Assembly: GCA_030653175.1 (NCBI GenBank) | Contig: JAURZV010000079.1 | Coordinates: 1 to 64,000 of the forward strand | Direction: 5' to 3' | Origin: Methylobacter sp. | GTDB lineage: Bacteria; Pseudomonadota; Gammaproteobacteria; Methylococcales; Methylomonadaceae | Length of the DNA stretch: 64,000 nucleotides | Shown here: positions 1 to 9,134 of the stretch, piece after piece | Layout of the letters: the number at the start of each line of letters is the position of its first letter | Numbering within the stretch: position 1 is the first letter of the stretch | Program-made: the position numbers and the translations under genes | The notes under the pieces: model-generated | Told to the model about the DNA's origin: nothing | Databases searched by the model: none | Seen by the model: only the letters and a program-made list of their open reading frames with translations

Positions 1-1
1 C

Positions 2-193
2 TTAAAAAACAGGTTAGCAATCCTTGAGCGTTTAGTAGCGGATGCCGAGCCACCGATACCCGGCGTGATTCTCTTTCAATGTGATGGTGCGTTCACAGAG
101 GCGCAACAGCAAACGATTGCCGAAGCCGAAGCCAATGGGCAACCTGTAATAATCTTTCGGGTTGTGGATGCAAGTATTGCAGAGGAAATTTAA
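2..193 (+). CDS. Small tandem paralogue, 3' part only (prophage-type)
   Basis: The reading frame is open from the window edge and stops at TAA 191-193, so the start lies outside the window. The visible start of the peptide, LKNRLAILERL, matches the opening of the next two genes (MANLK-x-RL-x-x-LE), so this is the first visible member of a tandem family. The rest is acidic and soluble, with a C-terminal segment like VIIFRVVDASIAEEI. The stop overlaps the next ATG (TAATG), which implies translational coupling. No function is recognised. Small tandem genes of this kind often sit at the ends of prophage late regions, but that is inference. Confidence 0.6.
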   Translation, partial: LKNRLAILERLVADAEPPIPGVILFQCDGAFTEAQQQTIAEAEANGQPVIIFRVVDASIAEEI

Positions 194-411
194 TGGCAAA
201 TTTAAAAACACGACTGACGGCATTGGAATCGGCACAGCCCAATAAACCTTGGTTCACTATCGAGGTCAATGGCGAACCAACGCCGGAGCAATGGACAGAA
301 ATTAACGCTGCACATGCAGATGGGCGTGAGGTTTATGTTTTCAGGCAAGATGCGACTATGGGCGTGTGGATGCCTGGAGAGGCTGGAATTTATTGGAGTG
401 ACAATGGCTAA
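193..411 (+). CDS. Small tandem paralogue 2 (MANLKTRL start)
   Basis: A 72-residue soluble protein that opens MANLKTRLTALE, a short amphipathic helix shared with its two neighbours. It then carries a beta-rich segment (WFTIEVNG) and the central phrase EQWTEINAAHADGREVYVFR. The same pattern of E(Q/A)-x-x-I-x-x-A-x-A-x-G followed by a hydrophobic strand is seen in the upstream copy, so the whole protein is paralogous, not just the start. It overlaps the upstream stop by one base and the next start by eight bases. No signal peptide, membrane segment or known domain is visible. Function unknown. Confidence 0.6.
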   Translation: MANLKTRLTALESAQPNKPWFTIEVNGEPTPEQWTEINAAHADGREVYVFRQDATMGVWMPGEAGIYWSDNG

Positions 412-574
412 TTTGAAAAAACGATTGAATATTTTGGAGTCCCTTGTGCAAAAGGCTAAAAGCTTCTTACCTGTCCGGCATTTCGTCTTGGACGATACCG
501 ACGAACAGGCCAAAGAAATCGCCAATATCGAGCAGCAGGGCGGCAAGATACGACTTTTCAAAGTGATTGAGTAA
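404..574 (+). CDS. Small tandem paralogue 3 (MANLKKRL start)
   Basis: A 56-residue protein whose ATG at 404 lies inside the end of the previous gene. The longer frame from 269 is rejected because it would overlap that gene by more than 140 bases and would hide the shared MANLKKRLNILE opening. The body keeps the family layout: DEQAKEIANIEQQGGKIRLF corresponds to the EQ-x-x-I-x-x-A...G-x-x-V-x-x-F part of its neighbours. It is the last gene of the tandem set and is followed by a strong intrinsic terminator. Function unknown. Confidence 0.6.
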   Translation: MANLKKRLNILESLVQKAKSFLPVRHFVLDDTDEQAKEIANIEQQGGKIRLFKVIE

Positions 575-631
575 TAGGCAAATATCATCCATTTGTCGAT
601 GATGGACTAAAGAATCAAACCACAAAACCAC

Positions 632-660
632 AGCCGGGTTAAATTTCCCGGCTTTTTTTT
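632..660 (+). terminator. Rho-independent terminator of the tandem small genes
   Basis: The stem AGCCGGG (632-638) pairs with CCCGGCT (647-653) across an A/T-rich loop and is followed by a T run. It ends the rightward transcript of the three small genes. Confidence 0.85.
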
Positions 661-961
661 GCCCATTAAAAACGATTGTAAAAAGTAACCCTACGGTCGA
701 TTGTTTACTCAGCATTGATAACACACATTGCAAACATCGTGCCAGCCTGTAGAGCTTATGTGACGTGCCTTTTAGAGAGTTGGCACAGTAACAAGCATGT
801 GAATTGATTGTGTTTCAAAGCGGTACAGGCGACTGCATGGCAAAACCGCTGCAAGGCTGGTTAATCGTGGTGAGGGCACAAGCTGGTAAAGCATTACAGA
901 CTGGCAAGTGTTGCGGGTGTTTTTTTGTGAGTGCGCCATAATTGCGCCATTTTAAAATTTA
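661..961. other. Non-coding stretch between prophage-like genes and tRNAs
   Basis: No supported gene in about 300 bases. Close to the tRNA side lies the imperfect direct repeat GCGCCATAATTGCGCCAT (about 933-951). The stretch lies between the prophage-type genes and the 3' end of tRNA-Asn, which is where an attachment site would be expected. No duplicated tRNA end is visible within the window, because the other end of any element would lie to the left. Confidence 0.4.
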
Positions 962-998
962 GACAAAAAAAAGGGCTTAGATTTTACTCTAAGCCCTT
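962..998 (-). terminator. Rho-independent terminator of the tRNA operon
   Basis: Read on the minus strand, AAGGGCTTA and TAAGCCCTT form a stem (971-998) followed by a run of eight to nine T. It lies 9 bases downstream of the CCA end of tRNA-Asn, so it ends the Arg-Asn tRNA transcript. Confidence 0.9.
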
Positions 999-1006
999 GA
1001 TTTACT

Positions 1007-1082
1007 TGGCTCCCCCGGACGGGCTCGAACCGCCGACCTAATGATTAACAGTCATCCGCTCTACCGACTGAGCTACAGGGGA
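1007..1082 (-). tRNA. tRNA-Asn (GTT)
   Basis: A full cloverleaf on the minus strand. The acceptor stem TCCCCTG pairs with CGGGGGA (with a T-G wobble), the discriminator is G, and CCA is encoded. The D arm begins with AGCTCAGTCGGTAGAG, the anticodon loop CTGTTAA carries GTT, and the T loop is GTTCGAGCC. The 76 bases include CCA. Its 3' end faces the prophage-type genes. Confidence 0.95.
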
Positions 1083-1098
1083 TTAAACTTTTTCAGTG

Positions 1099-1175
1099 TG
1101 GTGCGCCTGGAGAGATTCGAACTCCCGACCGCTCGGTTCGTAGCCGAGTACTCTATCCAGCTGAGCTACAGGCGC
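1099..1175 (-). tRNA. tRNA-Arg (ACG)
   Basis: A full cloverleaf on the minus strand. The acceptor stem GCGCCTG pairs with CAGGCGC, the discriminator is A, and CCA is encoded. The anticodon stem-loop CTCGGCTACGAACCGAG carries ACG, whose first base is normally converted to inosine, and the T loop is GTTCGAATC. It lies 16 bases upstream of tRNA-Asn in the same direction, so the two are co-transcribed. Confidence 0.95.
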
Positions 1176-1545
1176 CGTACTGAGACACATATTATGCTTT
1201 TTACTCCCACCCCTGTCAACTGTAAATTTGCCCAATCTTTAAAATATTAGGATGGAAGATTATTCCAAGGTTATTAGACTATTCAATAACGTTTATTACG
1301 GTATTTTCTTATTAACTGACAAATTCAGAAAATCTGTTTTTGATGAGATTCTATTGCGATCTTGTAAATGAGCTTTCGCCTACCCTATATAATAAAAGGG
1401 GGAAATAGCATTTTTTACGCATAGCCCACGGCCTCACCGAAAAAAAAGAATTTTTCCTATAGCGATTAAAGCTCCATAGATGAATAATGGTGCGTTTTTG
1501 CATACCATCAGCCCGATGTTGCAGTAATCCGAGTTTTCAAAACCA
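1176..1545. other. Divergent intergenic region, tRNA operon and sensor kinase
   Basis: No gene is seen. The region must hold the tRNA promoter (leftward) and the promoter of the sensor kinase operon (rightward). It is A/T-rich between about 1240 and 1400. No operator could be assigned by eye. Confidence 0.5.
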
Positions 1546-2892
1546 ATGAGTCTGCGCTACCAAATCAACATACGAATTTTGATCTCTTCCCTGTGTGTCC
1601 TGATACTGGGCGGATCGATAGCCATCTGGCAGGCACGCGATGCCGTAAATAAAGAAGTCGAGTCATCCATCAATCTGGCTGTACAGTTGATAACATTCGG
1701 TTTTTCACAAGCCTCACAAACTCCGTTTAATGAAACCGATTGGTTGCCGAAGTTTAATTCGCTGAATCAAACCCGACATTTAAGTATTCAACTAAAAGAA
1801 CCCTCAGGACAAATCATCAGTTTTGCCCACAAAAACCAACAAACCAATAATGACGAAAAGCCGCCGCAATGGTTTATTAATCTGGTTGCAGTTCACTACC
1901 CCAAAGTTGAACATCAAATCACCAACTTCAACGGCGAACAAATCACCCTGATTATTCAGGCCAACCCGCTGGATGAAATCACTGAAGTCTGGCAAGAAAG
2001 CATTGCCTTTTTCAGCTCACTTTTTCTGCTGACACTGTTTACCTTTTTGGCCGTCAATCTGGCTTTTAACAAAGCGCTTAAATCCATTGCCGTCATTGTT
2101 AACGCACTAAAAGTCATTGAAACCGGACAGTATCAGCAAAAACTACCCAATTTTTCCATTCAGGAATATGACAGTATCGCTAAAGCTATCAATCACATGA
2201 CAGGTGAACTGGATGCCGGCCAACAGGAAAACCGGGCGTTAACCCAACACACTCTGGAAATACAGGAAGACGAACGGCAACGACTCTCACAGGAATTGCA
2301 TGACGAACTGGGGCAATCACTGACCGCCATTAAAGTCATGGCAGTGACTGCCGGGCGTTCCCAAGCCGTAGCTGTGGGAGCAAGGACGGACATTAAACAA
2401 ACTACCGATTCCATTGTCACTATCTGCGACCATTTAATGACTGTGGTGCGCTCCATGATGCATCAACTGCACCCCTTGGTATTAACCGAACTGGGACTGA
2501 AAGCGACCATGGAGGATCTGTTAAACCACTGGTCAATTAGAAATCCGGAGCTAAAACTCACCATCACCTGCCCTGACGAAGTCGATCATCTGGAGCAAAA
2601 AATCACCATTCAAATATTTAGAGTCGTTCAGGAATGCTTAACCAATATTGTTCGTCATGCACAGGCCAAGCAAGCCGCCATCAGCCTGGAAATCGAGCAT
2701 CAGGCCAAAACAGGAACAGCGCTACGGCTACAGGTAAGCGACGATGGACAAGGTTGTGCTGTTGACAAGATTAAAACCGGTTTTGGATTATTGGGCATGA
2801 GAGAAAGAATCAACAGTTTGGGCGGCAAATTCACCATACAGACCCAGCCGCACCAAGGCATGAGCATCATTGCGACTATTCCACTGCCATGA
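1546..2892 (+). CDS. Sensor histidine kinase, NarL/MoxY-like two-component system
   Basis: A 448-residue inner-membrane kinase. TM1 is at about 10-29, followed by a periplasmic loop, TM2 at about 152-172, and a HAMP linker to about 230. The HisKA_3 phosphoacceptor motif is LSQELHDELGQSLTAIK with His near 252. The GHKL ATPase follows: N box VVQECLTNIVRHA, G1 SDDGQGC, G2 GFGLLGMRERI. The short kinase core and the NarL-type partner place it in the NarX/UhpB/MoxY group. Its stop overlaps the regulator's ATG by four bases (ATGA). The N-terminal layout resembles MoxY/MxaY kinases that control methanol oxidation genes; that link is inference, since no target is shown here. Confidence 0.85.
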   Translation: MSLRYQINIRILISSLCVLILGGSIAIWQARDAVNKEVESSINLAVQLITFGFSQASQTPFNETDWLPKFNSLNQTRHLSIQLKEPSGQIISFAHKNQQTNNDEKPPQWFINLVAVHYPKVEHQITNFNGEQITLIIQANPLDEITEVWQESIAFFSSLFLLTLFTFLAVNLAFNKALKSIAVIVNALKVIETGQYQQKLPNFSIQEYDSIAKAINHMTGELDAGQQENRALTQHTLEIQEDERQRLSQELHDELGQSLTAIKVMAVTAGRSQAVAVGARTDIKQTTDSIVTICDHLMTVVRSMMHQLHPLVLTELGLKATMEDLLNHWSIRNPELKLTITCPDEVDHLEQKITIQIFRVVQECLTNIVRHAQAKQAAISLEIEHQAKTGTALRLQVSDDGQGCAVDKIKTGFGLLGMRERINSLGGKFTIQTQPHQGMSIIATIPLP

Positions 2893-3533
2893 AAGACAAG
2901 ATAAAAGTCATTCTGGTCGATGACCATGCCGTCGTGCGCGCAGGTTTCAGGATGCTGTTATCGACCGAAGCCGATATTGACGTCATCGCCGAAGCCGAAC
3001 GGGGCGAGGCGGCCTGTCAGCTGTATCTGGAACAACAACCGGATGTGATGGTGCTGGACTTATCCATGCCCGGCATCGGAGGACTGGAAAGCATACGTCG
3101 CATTTGCAACCGCGACAGTAACGCCAAGATACTGGTATTTAGCGTTCACTATGAAATGGTTTATGTCGATAGAGCCATGAGTGCCGGGGCAAAAGGCTAC
3201 ATCACTAAAAACAGCGCCCCCGGCATTCTGGTAACAGCGATACAAAAAATAGCCGGGGGCGAGATTTATATAGAACAGGGCTTGATGAAAAACATGCCCC
3301 TGCAAAATAGCGAGGCCGATTACCAAACCATTGTCGATACCCTGTCCCCCAGAGAATTCGACGTATTTCTGCTGCTGGCAAAAGGTTTAACTGCCCATAA
3401 AATCGCCGACGAACTTTGTCTGGGCTATAAAACCGTAGCCAATTACGGTACCCAAATAAAAAGCAAGCTTAAGGTATCGACGGTTGCCGAGCTGGCGCAT
3501 ATTGCGATAGTGTTGGGGGTGATGAGGAATTGA
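2889..3533 (+). CDS. NarL/FixJ-family response regulator
   Basis: 214 residues: a receiver domain (1 to about 120) with acidic pocket DD at 11-12, phosphoacceptor Asp57 in VMVLDLSMPG and Lys107 in KGYITKNSAP, then a LuxR-type helix-turn-helix from about 150 (LSPREFDVFLLLAKGLT ... HKIADELCLGYKTV). It is the cognate partner of the kinase, with which it overlaps by four bases. Such regulators bind DNA as dimers when phosphorylated. The target genes are not evident from position: the next genes downstream run in the opposite direction and are separated by 670 bases. Confidence 0.9.
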   Translation: MKDKIKVILVDDHAVVRAGFRMLLSTEADIDVIAEAERGEAACQLYLEQQPDVMVLDLSMPGIGGLESIRRICNRDSNAKILVFSVHYEMVYVDRAMSAGAKGYITKNSAPGILVTAIQKIAGGEIYIEQGLMKNMPLQNSEADYQTIVDTLSPREFDVFLLLAKGLTAHKIADELCLGYKTVANYGTQIKSKLKVSTVAELAHIAIVLGVMRN

Positions 3534-4205
3534 GGGTTTTAAGCATTGGCCTTGTGGTTGCCCTACATATCACGCGTAACTTACTGGACTAAGGGTTATG
3601 AGTTTCTCCTGCTAATTCCAAAACAGTAGTGTTTAACTTTAGGCTAAAAACGAATTCTTTCACGTCTCTACACCCCGAACTTATCGATCAAACAAAGGAC
3701 TTAGGGATAGAAATTTAATAACCTATCCATTTCGACCAACCGTTGCCGAACCGATTCATTATTTGTTCGCAATCGCTCAGCCTCGATAGTACGGCGTCAT
3801 CAACCCTGGCTGTCCAAAGAAAGCTTTAAACTCCGACGTTAAAGGAGTCCAAAGCTTGCTTTGGATACACAAGGATTGTTTTGATTCCCCACGCTATTTC
3901 ACCTAGAACCAAGTTATTTGATTTTCAATTCCTTAGGCAACCCGCAACAAATAAAATACCCAATACTCATAGGCAGAAAATCTTCGTACCATCCGGCAGA
4001 TTTGGTGGATACGCTGCGCTTACCCTACAGCCTAATTCGTCTGACCGAAGCAATTGCACGAGTGCAAGCTTTGCTTGCACAGCAGGCGAAGCCTGCACTC
4101 CAGAAACCATTAATGTCGGGCAACAGCTTTTTATTGTCCGACACTAGATTGCAACTGATTGCCTAGGTATTTTATTTTCTGCGAGTTACCTTAATCAAAC
4201 ATCCC
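3534..4205. other. Non-coding, hairpin-rich intergenic region
   Basis: No supported gene; the short overlapping frames between 3881 and 4166 have no homology pattern or ribosome site. The stretch holds one copy of a two-copy hairpin repeat (3811-3867, see there) and two small perfect hairpins next to each other: GTGCAAGC-TTT-GCTTGCAC at 4062-4080 and GCAGGC-GAA-GCCTGC at 4082-4096. The part TGGATACGCTGCGCTTACCCTAC (about 4003-4026) looks like the dispersed palindromic repeats common in proteobacteria. Confidence 0.5.
3811..3867. repeat. Hairpin repeat, copy 1 (TGTCCAAAG...CTTTGGA)
   Basis: An imperfect inverted repeat: TGTCCAAAGAAAGCTTTAAA and its partner AGTCCAAAGCTTGCTTTGGA enclose CTCCGACGTTAAAGG. 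The same structure, at about 80 percent identity including the downstream tail ACAA-x-x-x-TGTTTTG, recurs at 56380-56435. It is a dispersed non-coding element of unknown mobiliser. Confidence 0.7.
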
Positions 4206-4727
4206 TTAATGCCAACCGCCGTATTGCGTGGTCGGATCACCGCGCCAACCCGTTGTGGTTTTGTTGGCATCGGGCGTGTGTATAGTGTCTGCCGCCGCGC
4301 GGGTCATATTGGCATGCGTATAACCGCCCATCGCTTTTGCAGCTTTAGCTATCGCCGTCGTTGATGGATTAATCTCATATTTCGTAATCGTGTCATGAAT
4401 GACTGCTGCAACTAATTTCTCCGTGCCCGACTCGGAAGCAAACGTCAACAGAATGGGTAAAACCGTATGGGCTGGAACTTCCACGCGATAATGGCCATTG
4501 TCTACAGTCGCACGGGTAATTAAACGACCGTTTTCATCGGTCACTTCCACCGTGCCGGTTTTAATCACGCCCTTGTCATTACTGACCACGCCCTCTAAAA
4601 CAGTCGCTTGGGCATATTTTTTTACCACGGCTTGACTCGCTTTTGCCGTTTTTTTCTCTTGCTCGCAACCGGTGATTGCAAAACCGCTCAAGGCCAGCAG
4701 TACCGTCAATAAAATTGTGCGGCTCAT
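4206..4727 (-). CDS. Lipoprotein of unknown function
   Basis: 173 residues with a type II signal peptide: basic start MSRT, hydrophobic core LLTVLLALSGFA and lipobox ITGC with Cys21 as the lipidated residue. The mature part has a lysine-rich linker, then a beta-rich segment of about 90 residues (GVVSNDKGVIKTGTVEVTDENG) with the look of a carboxypeptidase-regulatory or Ig-like fold, and a C-terminal tail rich in Ala, Thr and Gly. The start is supported by AGGAGG seven bases upstream. A single-gene unit; its function is not recognised. Confidence 0.75.
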   Translation of the reverse strand: MSRTILLTVLLALSGFAITGCEQEKKTAKASQAVVKKYAQATVLEGVVSNDKGVIKTGTVEVTDENGRLITRATVDNGHYRVEVPAHTVLPILLTFASESGTEKLVAAVIHDTITKYEINPSTTAIAKAAKAMGGYTHANMTRAAADTIHTPDANKTTTGWRGDPTTQYGGWH

Positions 4728-4827
4728 AAATCCTCCTACTAATTCATAGTGTTGTCGCTACAAAGTATACTGGATTATGGTGCTCAAGCTATTCCCGATA
4801 AAAACAAAAAAACTTGACCTGTATTTC

Positions 4828-7215
4828 CTAAAACTCTTCCCAGTCGCCGGAACCGGCTGTCACCAGTGGCGTTTTATGCTTGACTGCGGGTGTTGTCGAA
4901 TGCGGGATAAGACGGTAAGAGCCGGCTGAGCTGTCATCCACCTTAAAACCGCTCACTGTGACCACCAGGCTTTGCGCCTGCTCTTCCAACGATTCCGCGG
5001 CTGCCGCGGCTTGCTCTACCAAGGCGGCATTTTGTTGGGTTACATCGTCCATTTGGGCGATAGCTTGATTGACTTGTTCGATGCCGGAACTTTGTTCAGA
5101 GGAGGCTGCGGTGATTTCGGCCATCATATCGGTAACGCCACGGATGGAGTCGACAATTTCTTCCATAGTCAGCCCTGCTTGGGTAACCAGCTTGCTGCCT
5201 TCTGAAACTCTGTCTACCGAATCGCTAATCAGGTCTTTAATTTCTCCGGCAGCCGTCGCGGCGCGTTGCGCAAGATTGCGCACCTCTACGGCCACAACGG
5301 CAAAGCCCCGGCCTTGTTCGCCGGCGCGGGCTGCTTCTACCGCAGCATTAAGGGCAAGAATGTTGGTCTGGAAAGCGATATCGTCGATCACCGAGATAAT
5401 GTCCCCGATTTTTCTTGACGATTTATTGATGTCATCCATGGTCATCACGACCTGTCCGACCACCTCAACGCCTTTGCCCGCGATGTTGGATGCATCAACG
5501 GCGAGCTGGTTGGCATGTTGGGCATTTTTGGCATTATGCTGCACGGCGGAAGTCAACTCTTCCATGCTGGCTGCGGTTTGTTCCAGGCTGGCGGCTTGTT
5601 GTTCGGTGCGGTGTGACAAGTCATTATTGCCTGAAGCGATTTCTTTAGTTCCGGTATTAATGCCGTCAGTGGCATCCTTGATTTGACTGATAATATCTTT
5701 AAGTTTTTCTACGGTGGTATTGGAGTCATTTTTAAGTTGACCAAAGATGCCGGAATAGTCATTGCTGATGGTTTCTGTGAGGTCGCCACGAGACAGTGCA
5801 TTGAGTACGCGCACGACTTCATTGAGGCTGGTTTCGCTGGTTTGCATAAGCTGGTTGATATCAGCTCCCAGGTGACGCAAAAAACCTTCCTTGCATTCCA
5901 GATCGAAACGCATACTGAAGTCGCCTCTGGCAGCGGCTTCCACAATAATGGCGACTTCATTCTCAGTCATTACCTCGTCGGTGCGATCGTGCCATTCGGC
6001 CACGGTACCCAATCGTTGGCCTTGCTCGTTGATTACCGGACTGGCGATCACTACCATCGACCGGCCACCCACCATCATGGCGGCCTCATAGCTGCCGGTT
6101 AAAGAGGTGAGCATTTTTGCCTGATGCGATGGATTTTCGTGAAAATCATCCATCTTGGTACCAACCAGGTTATCAATCGAGAATTTTGACAATTGCCGAC
6201 TGATTTCCATTTCGACCTTGCCGAGTATATTGATCACTTCCTGATTAACGTAAATAATGTTGCGATCGTTATCGGCAATCATGACGCCGGTGCTGACGTT
6301 GTCCAACGCAATCTTGACGCGCAGGGTTTCGTCAGCCGCTTTGCGATCCGCTGTTATGCGCTCCAGCAGTTGTTGCTGCATGTGTTTCATCGCATATAAC
6401 AAACTGCTGGTGTCTTTCTCATTAACCTGAATATCCTGAGTTAAATTGCCCTCGGCAATTTCCATGGCAATTCCTTTCGCAAAGTAAGGGTCAATGCCCA
6501 ATTGCTTGCTTAGATAACGTGTTAAATAGATGGCAATGCCTAATCCCAGACTGATACCGATCGAAGATATGGCCAGCATGATCATGGACGCTTTCTTGGT
6601 TGATTCGGTGATGGCGTGGGCGTTATTTTTTGCGTCGTTCACCCCCTGGTTTTTAATCCGATTCAGCTGTGTCCGTAAGTTTTTCGCCAATTTATTGAAA
6701 TCTTTCATAACCGGATTGCCGGCCTCGACTCCCTCGGTAGCATAAACCGCGGTCATGCGCTTGCCTTCGCTGTAATACCAGTCAAAGCCGGTTTCAAGTG
6801 CCGCCAATTCTGTCATTTTTACTACCGGCGAAGTGACGTTATCCAGCGTTGCAACACGGCCGTTCTTAATAGTCGCTAATTCCGTTGTGATTTTTGCCGA
6901 GTTTTCCCCGGCCAGCCGCTCACGAAACTGCACGATGCCTTGTTTAAAGTCTTCGGCAGCCCTCTGTGCATCCTGAAAACTGTCAGGATCCCGGCTGATT
7001 GAAGCTTGAGTAAGAAGTTGTTGCACTTGTACGGTATAAACCGCCATTCGCTCTGCCAGCAGCGCATTGGGCAGGAAAGTATCATCCACTTTCGCCACGT
7101 CACGCTGAGTCTGCGAAAAATTAAACAAACCTACCGCAACAATGCCTATCATCAAACTGATGATGGCGAGAAAACCGAGCAGTATGCGGGCTTTGAAGCT
7201 TATATAACCAAACAT
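4828..7215 (-). CDS. Methyl-accepting chemotaxis protein with PAS domain
   Basis: A 795-residue transmembrane receptor. TM1 is at about 9-31; the periplasmic four-helix-bundle sensor extends to about 205; TM2 is at about 210-232; HAMP follows. A PAS domain (about 300-410, [18 protein letters not shown]) and a second HAMP-like segment precede the signalling domain. The signalling tip motif [20 protein letters not shown] and flanking methylation helices with EQ pairs are clear. The C terminus ends DWEEF, matching the xWxxF pentapeptide that tethers CheR/CheB, so it should be an adaptable high-abundance type receptor. No che genes are nearby, so it is an orphan receptor; its ligand is unknown. 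Confidence 0.92.
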   Translation of the reverse strand: MFGYISFKARILLGFLAIISLMIGIVAVGLFNFSQTQRDVAKVDDTFLPNALLAERMAVYTVQVQQLLTQASISRDPDSFQDAQRAAEDFKQGIVQFRERLAGENSAKITTELATIKNGRVATLDNVTSPVVKMTELAALETGFDWYYSEGKRMTAVYATEGVEAGNPVMKDFNKLAKNLRTQLNRIKNQGVNDAKNNAHAITESTKKASMIMLAISSIGISLGLGIAIYLTRYLSKQLGIDPYFAKGIAMEIAEGNLTQDIQVNEKDTSSLLYAMKHMQQQLLERITADRKAADETLRVKIALDNVSTGVMIADNDRNIIYVNQEVINILGKVEMEISRQLSKFSIDNLVGTKMDDFHENPSHQAKMLTSLTGSYEAAMMVGGRSMVVIASPVINEQGQRLGTVAEWHDRTDEVMTENEVAIIVEAAARGDFSMRFDLECKEGFLRHLGADINQLMQTSETSLNEVVRVLNALSRGDLTETISNDYSGIFGQLKNDSNTTVEKLKDIISQIKDATDGINTGTKEIASGNNDLSHRTEQQAASLEQTAASMEELTSAVQHNAKNAQHANQLAVDASNIAGKGVEVVGQVVMTMDDINKSSRKIGDIISVIDDIAFQTNILALNAAVEAARAGEQGRGFAVVAVEVRNLAQRAATAAGEIKDLISDSVDRVSEGSKLVTQAGLTMEEIVDSIRGVTDMMAEITAASSEQSSGIEQVNQAIAQMDDVTQQNAALVEQAAAAAESLEEQAQSLVVTVSGFKVDDSSAGSYRLIPHSTTPAVKHKTPLVTAGSGDWEEF

Positions 7216-7300
7216 TTTAAGAACCTTTTTAGATGTTACTTACCGATTTCCACGCTATCCTGTGGAAATAAGAAGAAATGGGGTATCTGCCTTTTAAGGG

Positions 7301-9097
7301 TTAATTAACCGCATGCAGTTTTGCGACCGATCCATAAGCAAAAGGTTGAAGGTTCTCCTGACTTTTTGCCGCTATTCGATGGTTAATAAAGAAACTGTTC
7401 CCTTCAATCTTTTTGGCCTGTTTTTTTGCTTCGGATGCCAAATCGGCTATATCAACATGCGATTGACACTGACTGGTTGAAACTGAGTCCACCAAGCCGA
7501 CCGACAGGCTTATCAAAGGAAAAAAACATTGTTCTCCCGCTCTGTTTTCAGTATGAATACCGCCTGTTTTTATATCTTCATCTTTGTAATAGCTTGGAAC
7601 GGCTTTTTTAAAGTCGTTCAAAATATTTTCACAGCACTTTAACCAGTCGTTACCGGTAAAAATGACTATAAAATCATCTCCACCGATGTGACCAACCAGA
7701 CCGCTCTCTGCGGGAATATGTTGAGTCAGTGTGTTGGCAACTGCTTTAATAATAGCGTCGCCCGCACTGTAGCCATAAACGTCATTAAAAGGTTTGAAGT
7801 GATCAAGATCGAAATAGCCGAAACTGAAAGGTATTTTGCTCGCCAGTAATTGATCGACCTGGTCATTGATCGGGACACTACCCGGCAATAAGGTAAGAGG
7901 ATTAGCGTGTTTGGCATTATGAATTTGCTGACGGGTGATTTCTTCAAGCAATTTCAGTATCGTTCCTATGCCTGAATATTCGCCGTCATTGGTAATAATA
8001 AAAGCCTGATCGTTTCGCATTGTTGATGTCAGTTGTTTACTGACTAATTCAATGGCTGTGTTTTGATCAAAACTTAACGGGATTTTGTCTACGAATGTTT
8101 TTATGGGTTTCTTTCCATACAGCTCAATACCATAGCGACTTGAAAATAGCTTGAATAGAAAGTGGTCGCGAAAAACAATCCCTGAAGCCACATTGTCATC
8201 AACCAACGGCAAAATGGTTAAGTCACTATCATGATGGAACAAATTCATGACTTCGCTGATAGCGGTTTCTGATGAAACAGGGCTTATAAATTTAACGATA
8301 TGAGCTGCTTTCGTAGCGTTAAATTGATTGGGTTGGGTGCCGGCAACAAATAATGACTTATCGACTTTCTCTAAAGGAATAGCCGTTGGCCTGGCAAAGT
8401 AATAGCCTTGCGCATGAGTAATGCCAAGTTGTTCTACGACTTTAAACTCATCTTCCGTTTCGATGCCTTCAGCTATAACATTGCAATTGAGGGAGCTTGC
8501 AATATTTTGAATGGATCGAACAAAATTAAGTTTGATGGGGTCGTTATGGATGCCTTGTATAAAATGCATGTCTATTTTTACATATTCAGGCTGCAATTCC
8601 GACCAGAGCCTTAATCCCGAGTAGCCTGCACCCAGATCATCAATTGCTATTTCAAACCCCATCTTTCTATAGTGGATGATCGCTTCACGCATTAATTGAA
8701 AGTCATCAGTGGGTTGGTGTTCTGTTAACTCGATAACGACAGAACGGGGATCGACACCAAATTGATCCAGAAGCTTAAGCGTTTCTCCTTTTTTAAAGTC
8801 CGGTTGCAACAGTACGGAAGGACTTACGTTAATAAACAGCTTCTCTTTAACATTCAAGCTCGCGTAGCGTTTTATAGTGATTTCCCGGCAGATGTATTCG
8901 AGTTTTGTGCTTAACTCAAAACGTTCAGCCGTATCGAACAAATTGAACGGACTGTGCAGCGGACTATCGGAAGGACCGCGGATTAAGGCTTCGTAGCCCA
9001 TTATTTTCTTTTTATATAAAGAAACAATAGGCTGAAAATGGGGCGTTAATTGCTTGCCATTGAGAATTTTTGTTAGTTCATCGTATAAGATTGACAT
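7301..9097 (-). CDS. EAL-CBS-GGDEF cyclic-di-GMP signalling protein
   Basis: 598 residues, cytosolic. The N-terminal EAL phosphodiesterase domain (about 15-255) keeps the catalytic set: Glu36 in YEALIRG, ELTEH, the DD of IDDLGAGYSG, YVKID and IAEGIET. The middle (about 265-400) resembles a CBS-pair regulatory domain. The C-terminal GGDEF domain (about 410-570) has the metal-site phrase FGYFDLDHFKPFND and an active-site GGDDF in place of GGDEF, so cyclase activity is plausible but not certain. Both making and breaking of c-di-GMP are possible. It lies 85 bases upstream of the chemoreceptor in the same direction. Four 22-base direct repeats lie just upstream of its start. Confidence 0.9.
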   Translation of the reverse strand: MSILYDELTKILNGKQLTPHFQPIVSLYKKKIMGYEALIRGPSDSPLHSPFNLFDTAERFELSTKLEYICREITIKRYASLNVKEKLFINVSPSVLLQPDFKKGETLKLLDQFGVDPRSVVIELTEHQPTDDFQLMREAIIHYRKMGFEIAIDDLGAGYSGLRLWSELQPEYVKIDMHFIQGIHNDPIKLNFVRSIQNIASSLNCNVIAEGIETEDEFKVVEQLGITHAQGYYFARPTAIPLEKVDKSLFVAGTQPNQFNATKAAHIVKFISPVSSETAISEVMNLFHHDSDLTILPLVDDNVASGIVFRDHFLFKLFSSRYGIELYGKKPIKTFVDKIPLSFDQNTAIELVSKQLTSTMRNDQAFIITNDGEYSGIGTILKLLEEITRQQIHNAKHANPLTLLPGSVPINDQVDQLLASKIPFSFGYFDLDHFKPFNDVYGYSAGDAIIKAVANTLTQHIPAESGLVGHIGGDDFIVIFTGNDWLKCCENILNDFKKAVPSYYKDEDIKTGGIHTENRAGEQCFFPLISLSVGLVDSVSTSQCQSHVDIADLASEAKKQAKKIEGNSFFINHRIAAKSQENLQPFAYGSVAKLHAVN

Positions 9098-9134
9098 GTA
9101 ATATTCCGACTACTCGTATAAGTATTCCGACCAG

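Noticed and set aside
1041-1250. Small gene across the tRNAs
   Set aside because: It runs through two well-formed tRNA genes on the other strand.
3881-4166. Overlapping short frames after the response regulator
   Set aside because: They read through hairpin repeats and have no protein-like features.
5069-5686. Open frame of 205 codons antisense to the chemoreceptor gene
   Set aside because: It lies wholly inside a well-supported gene on the other strand and its composition is that of a mirror frame.
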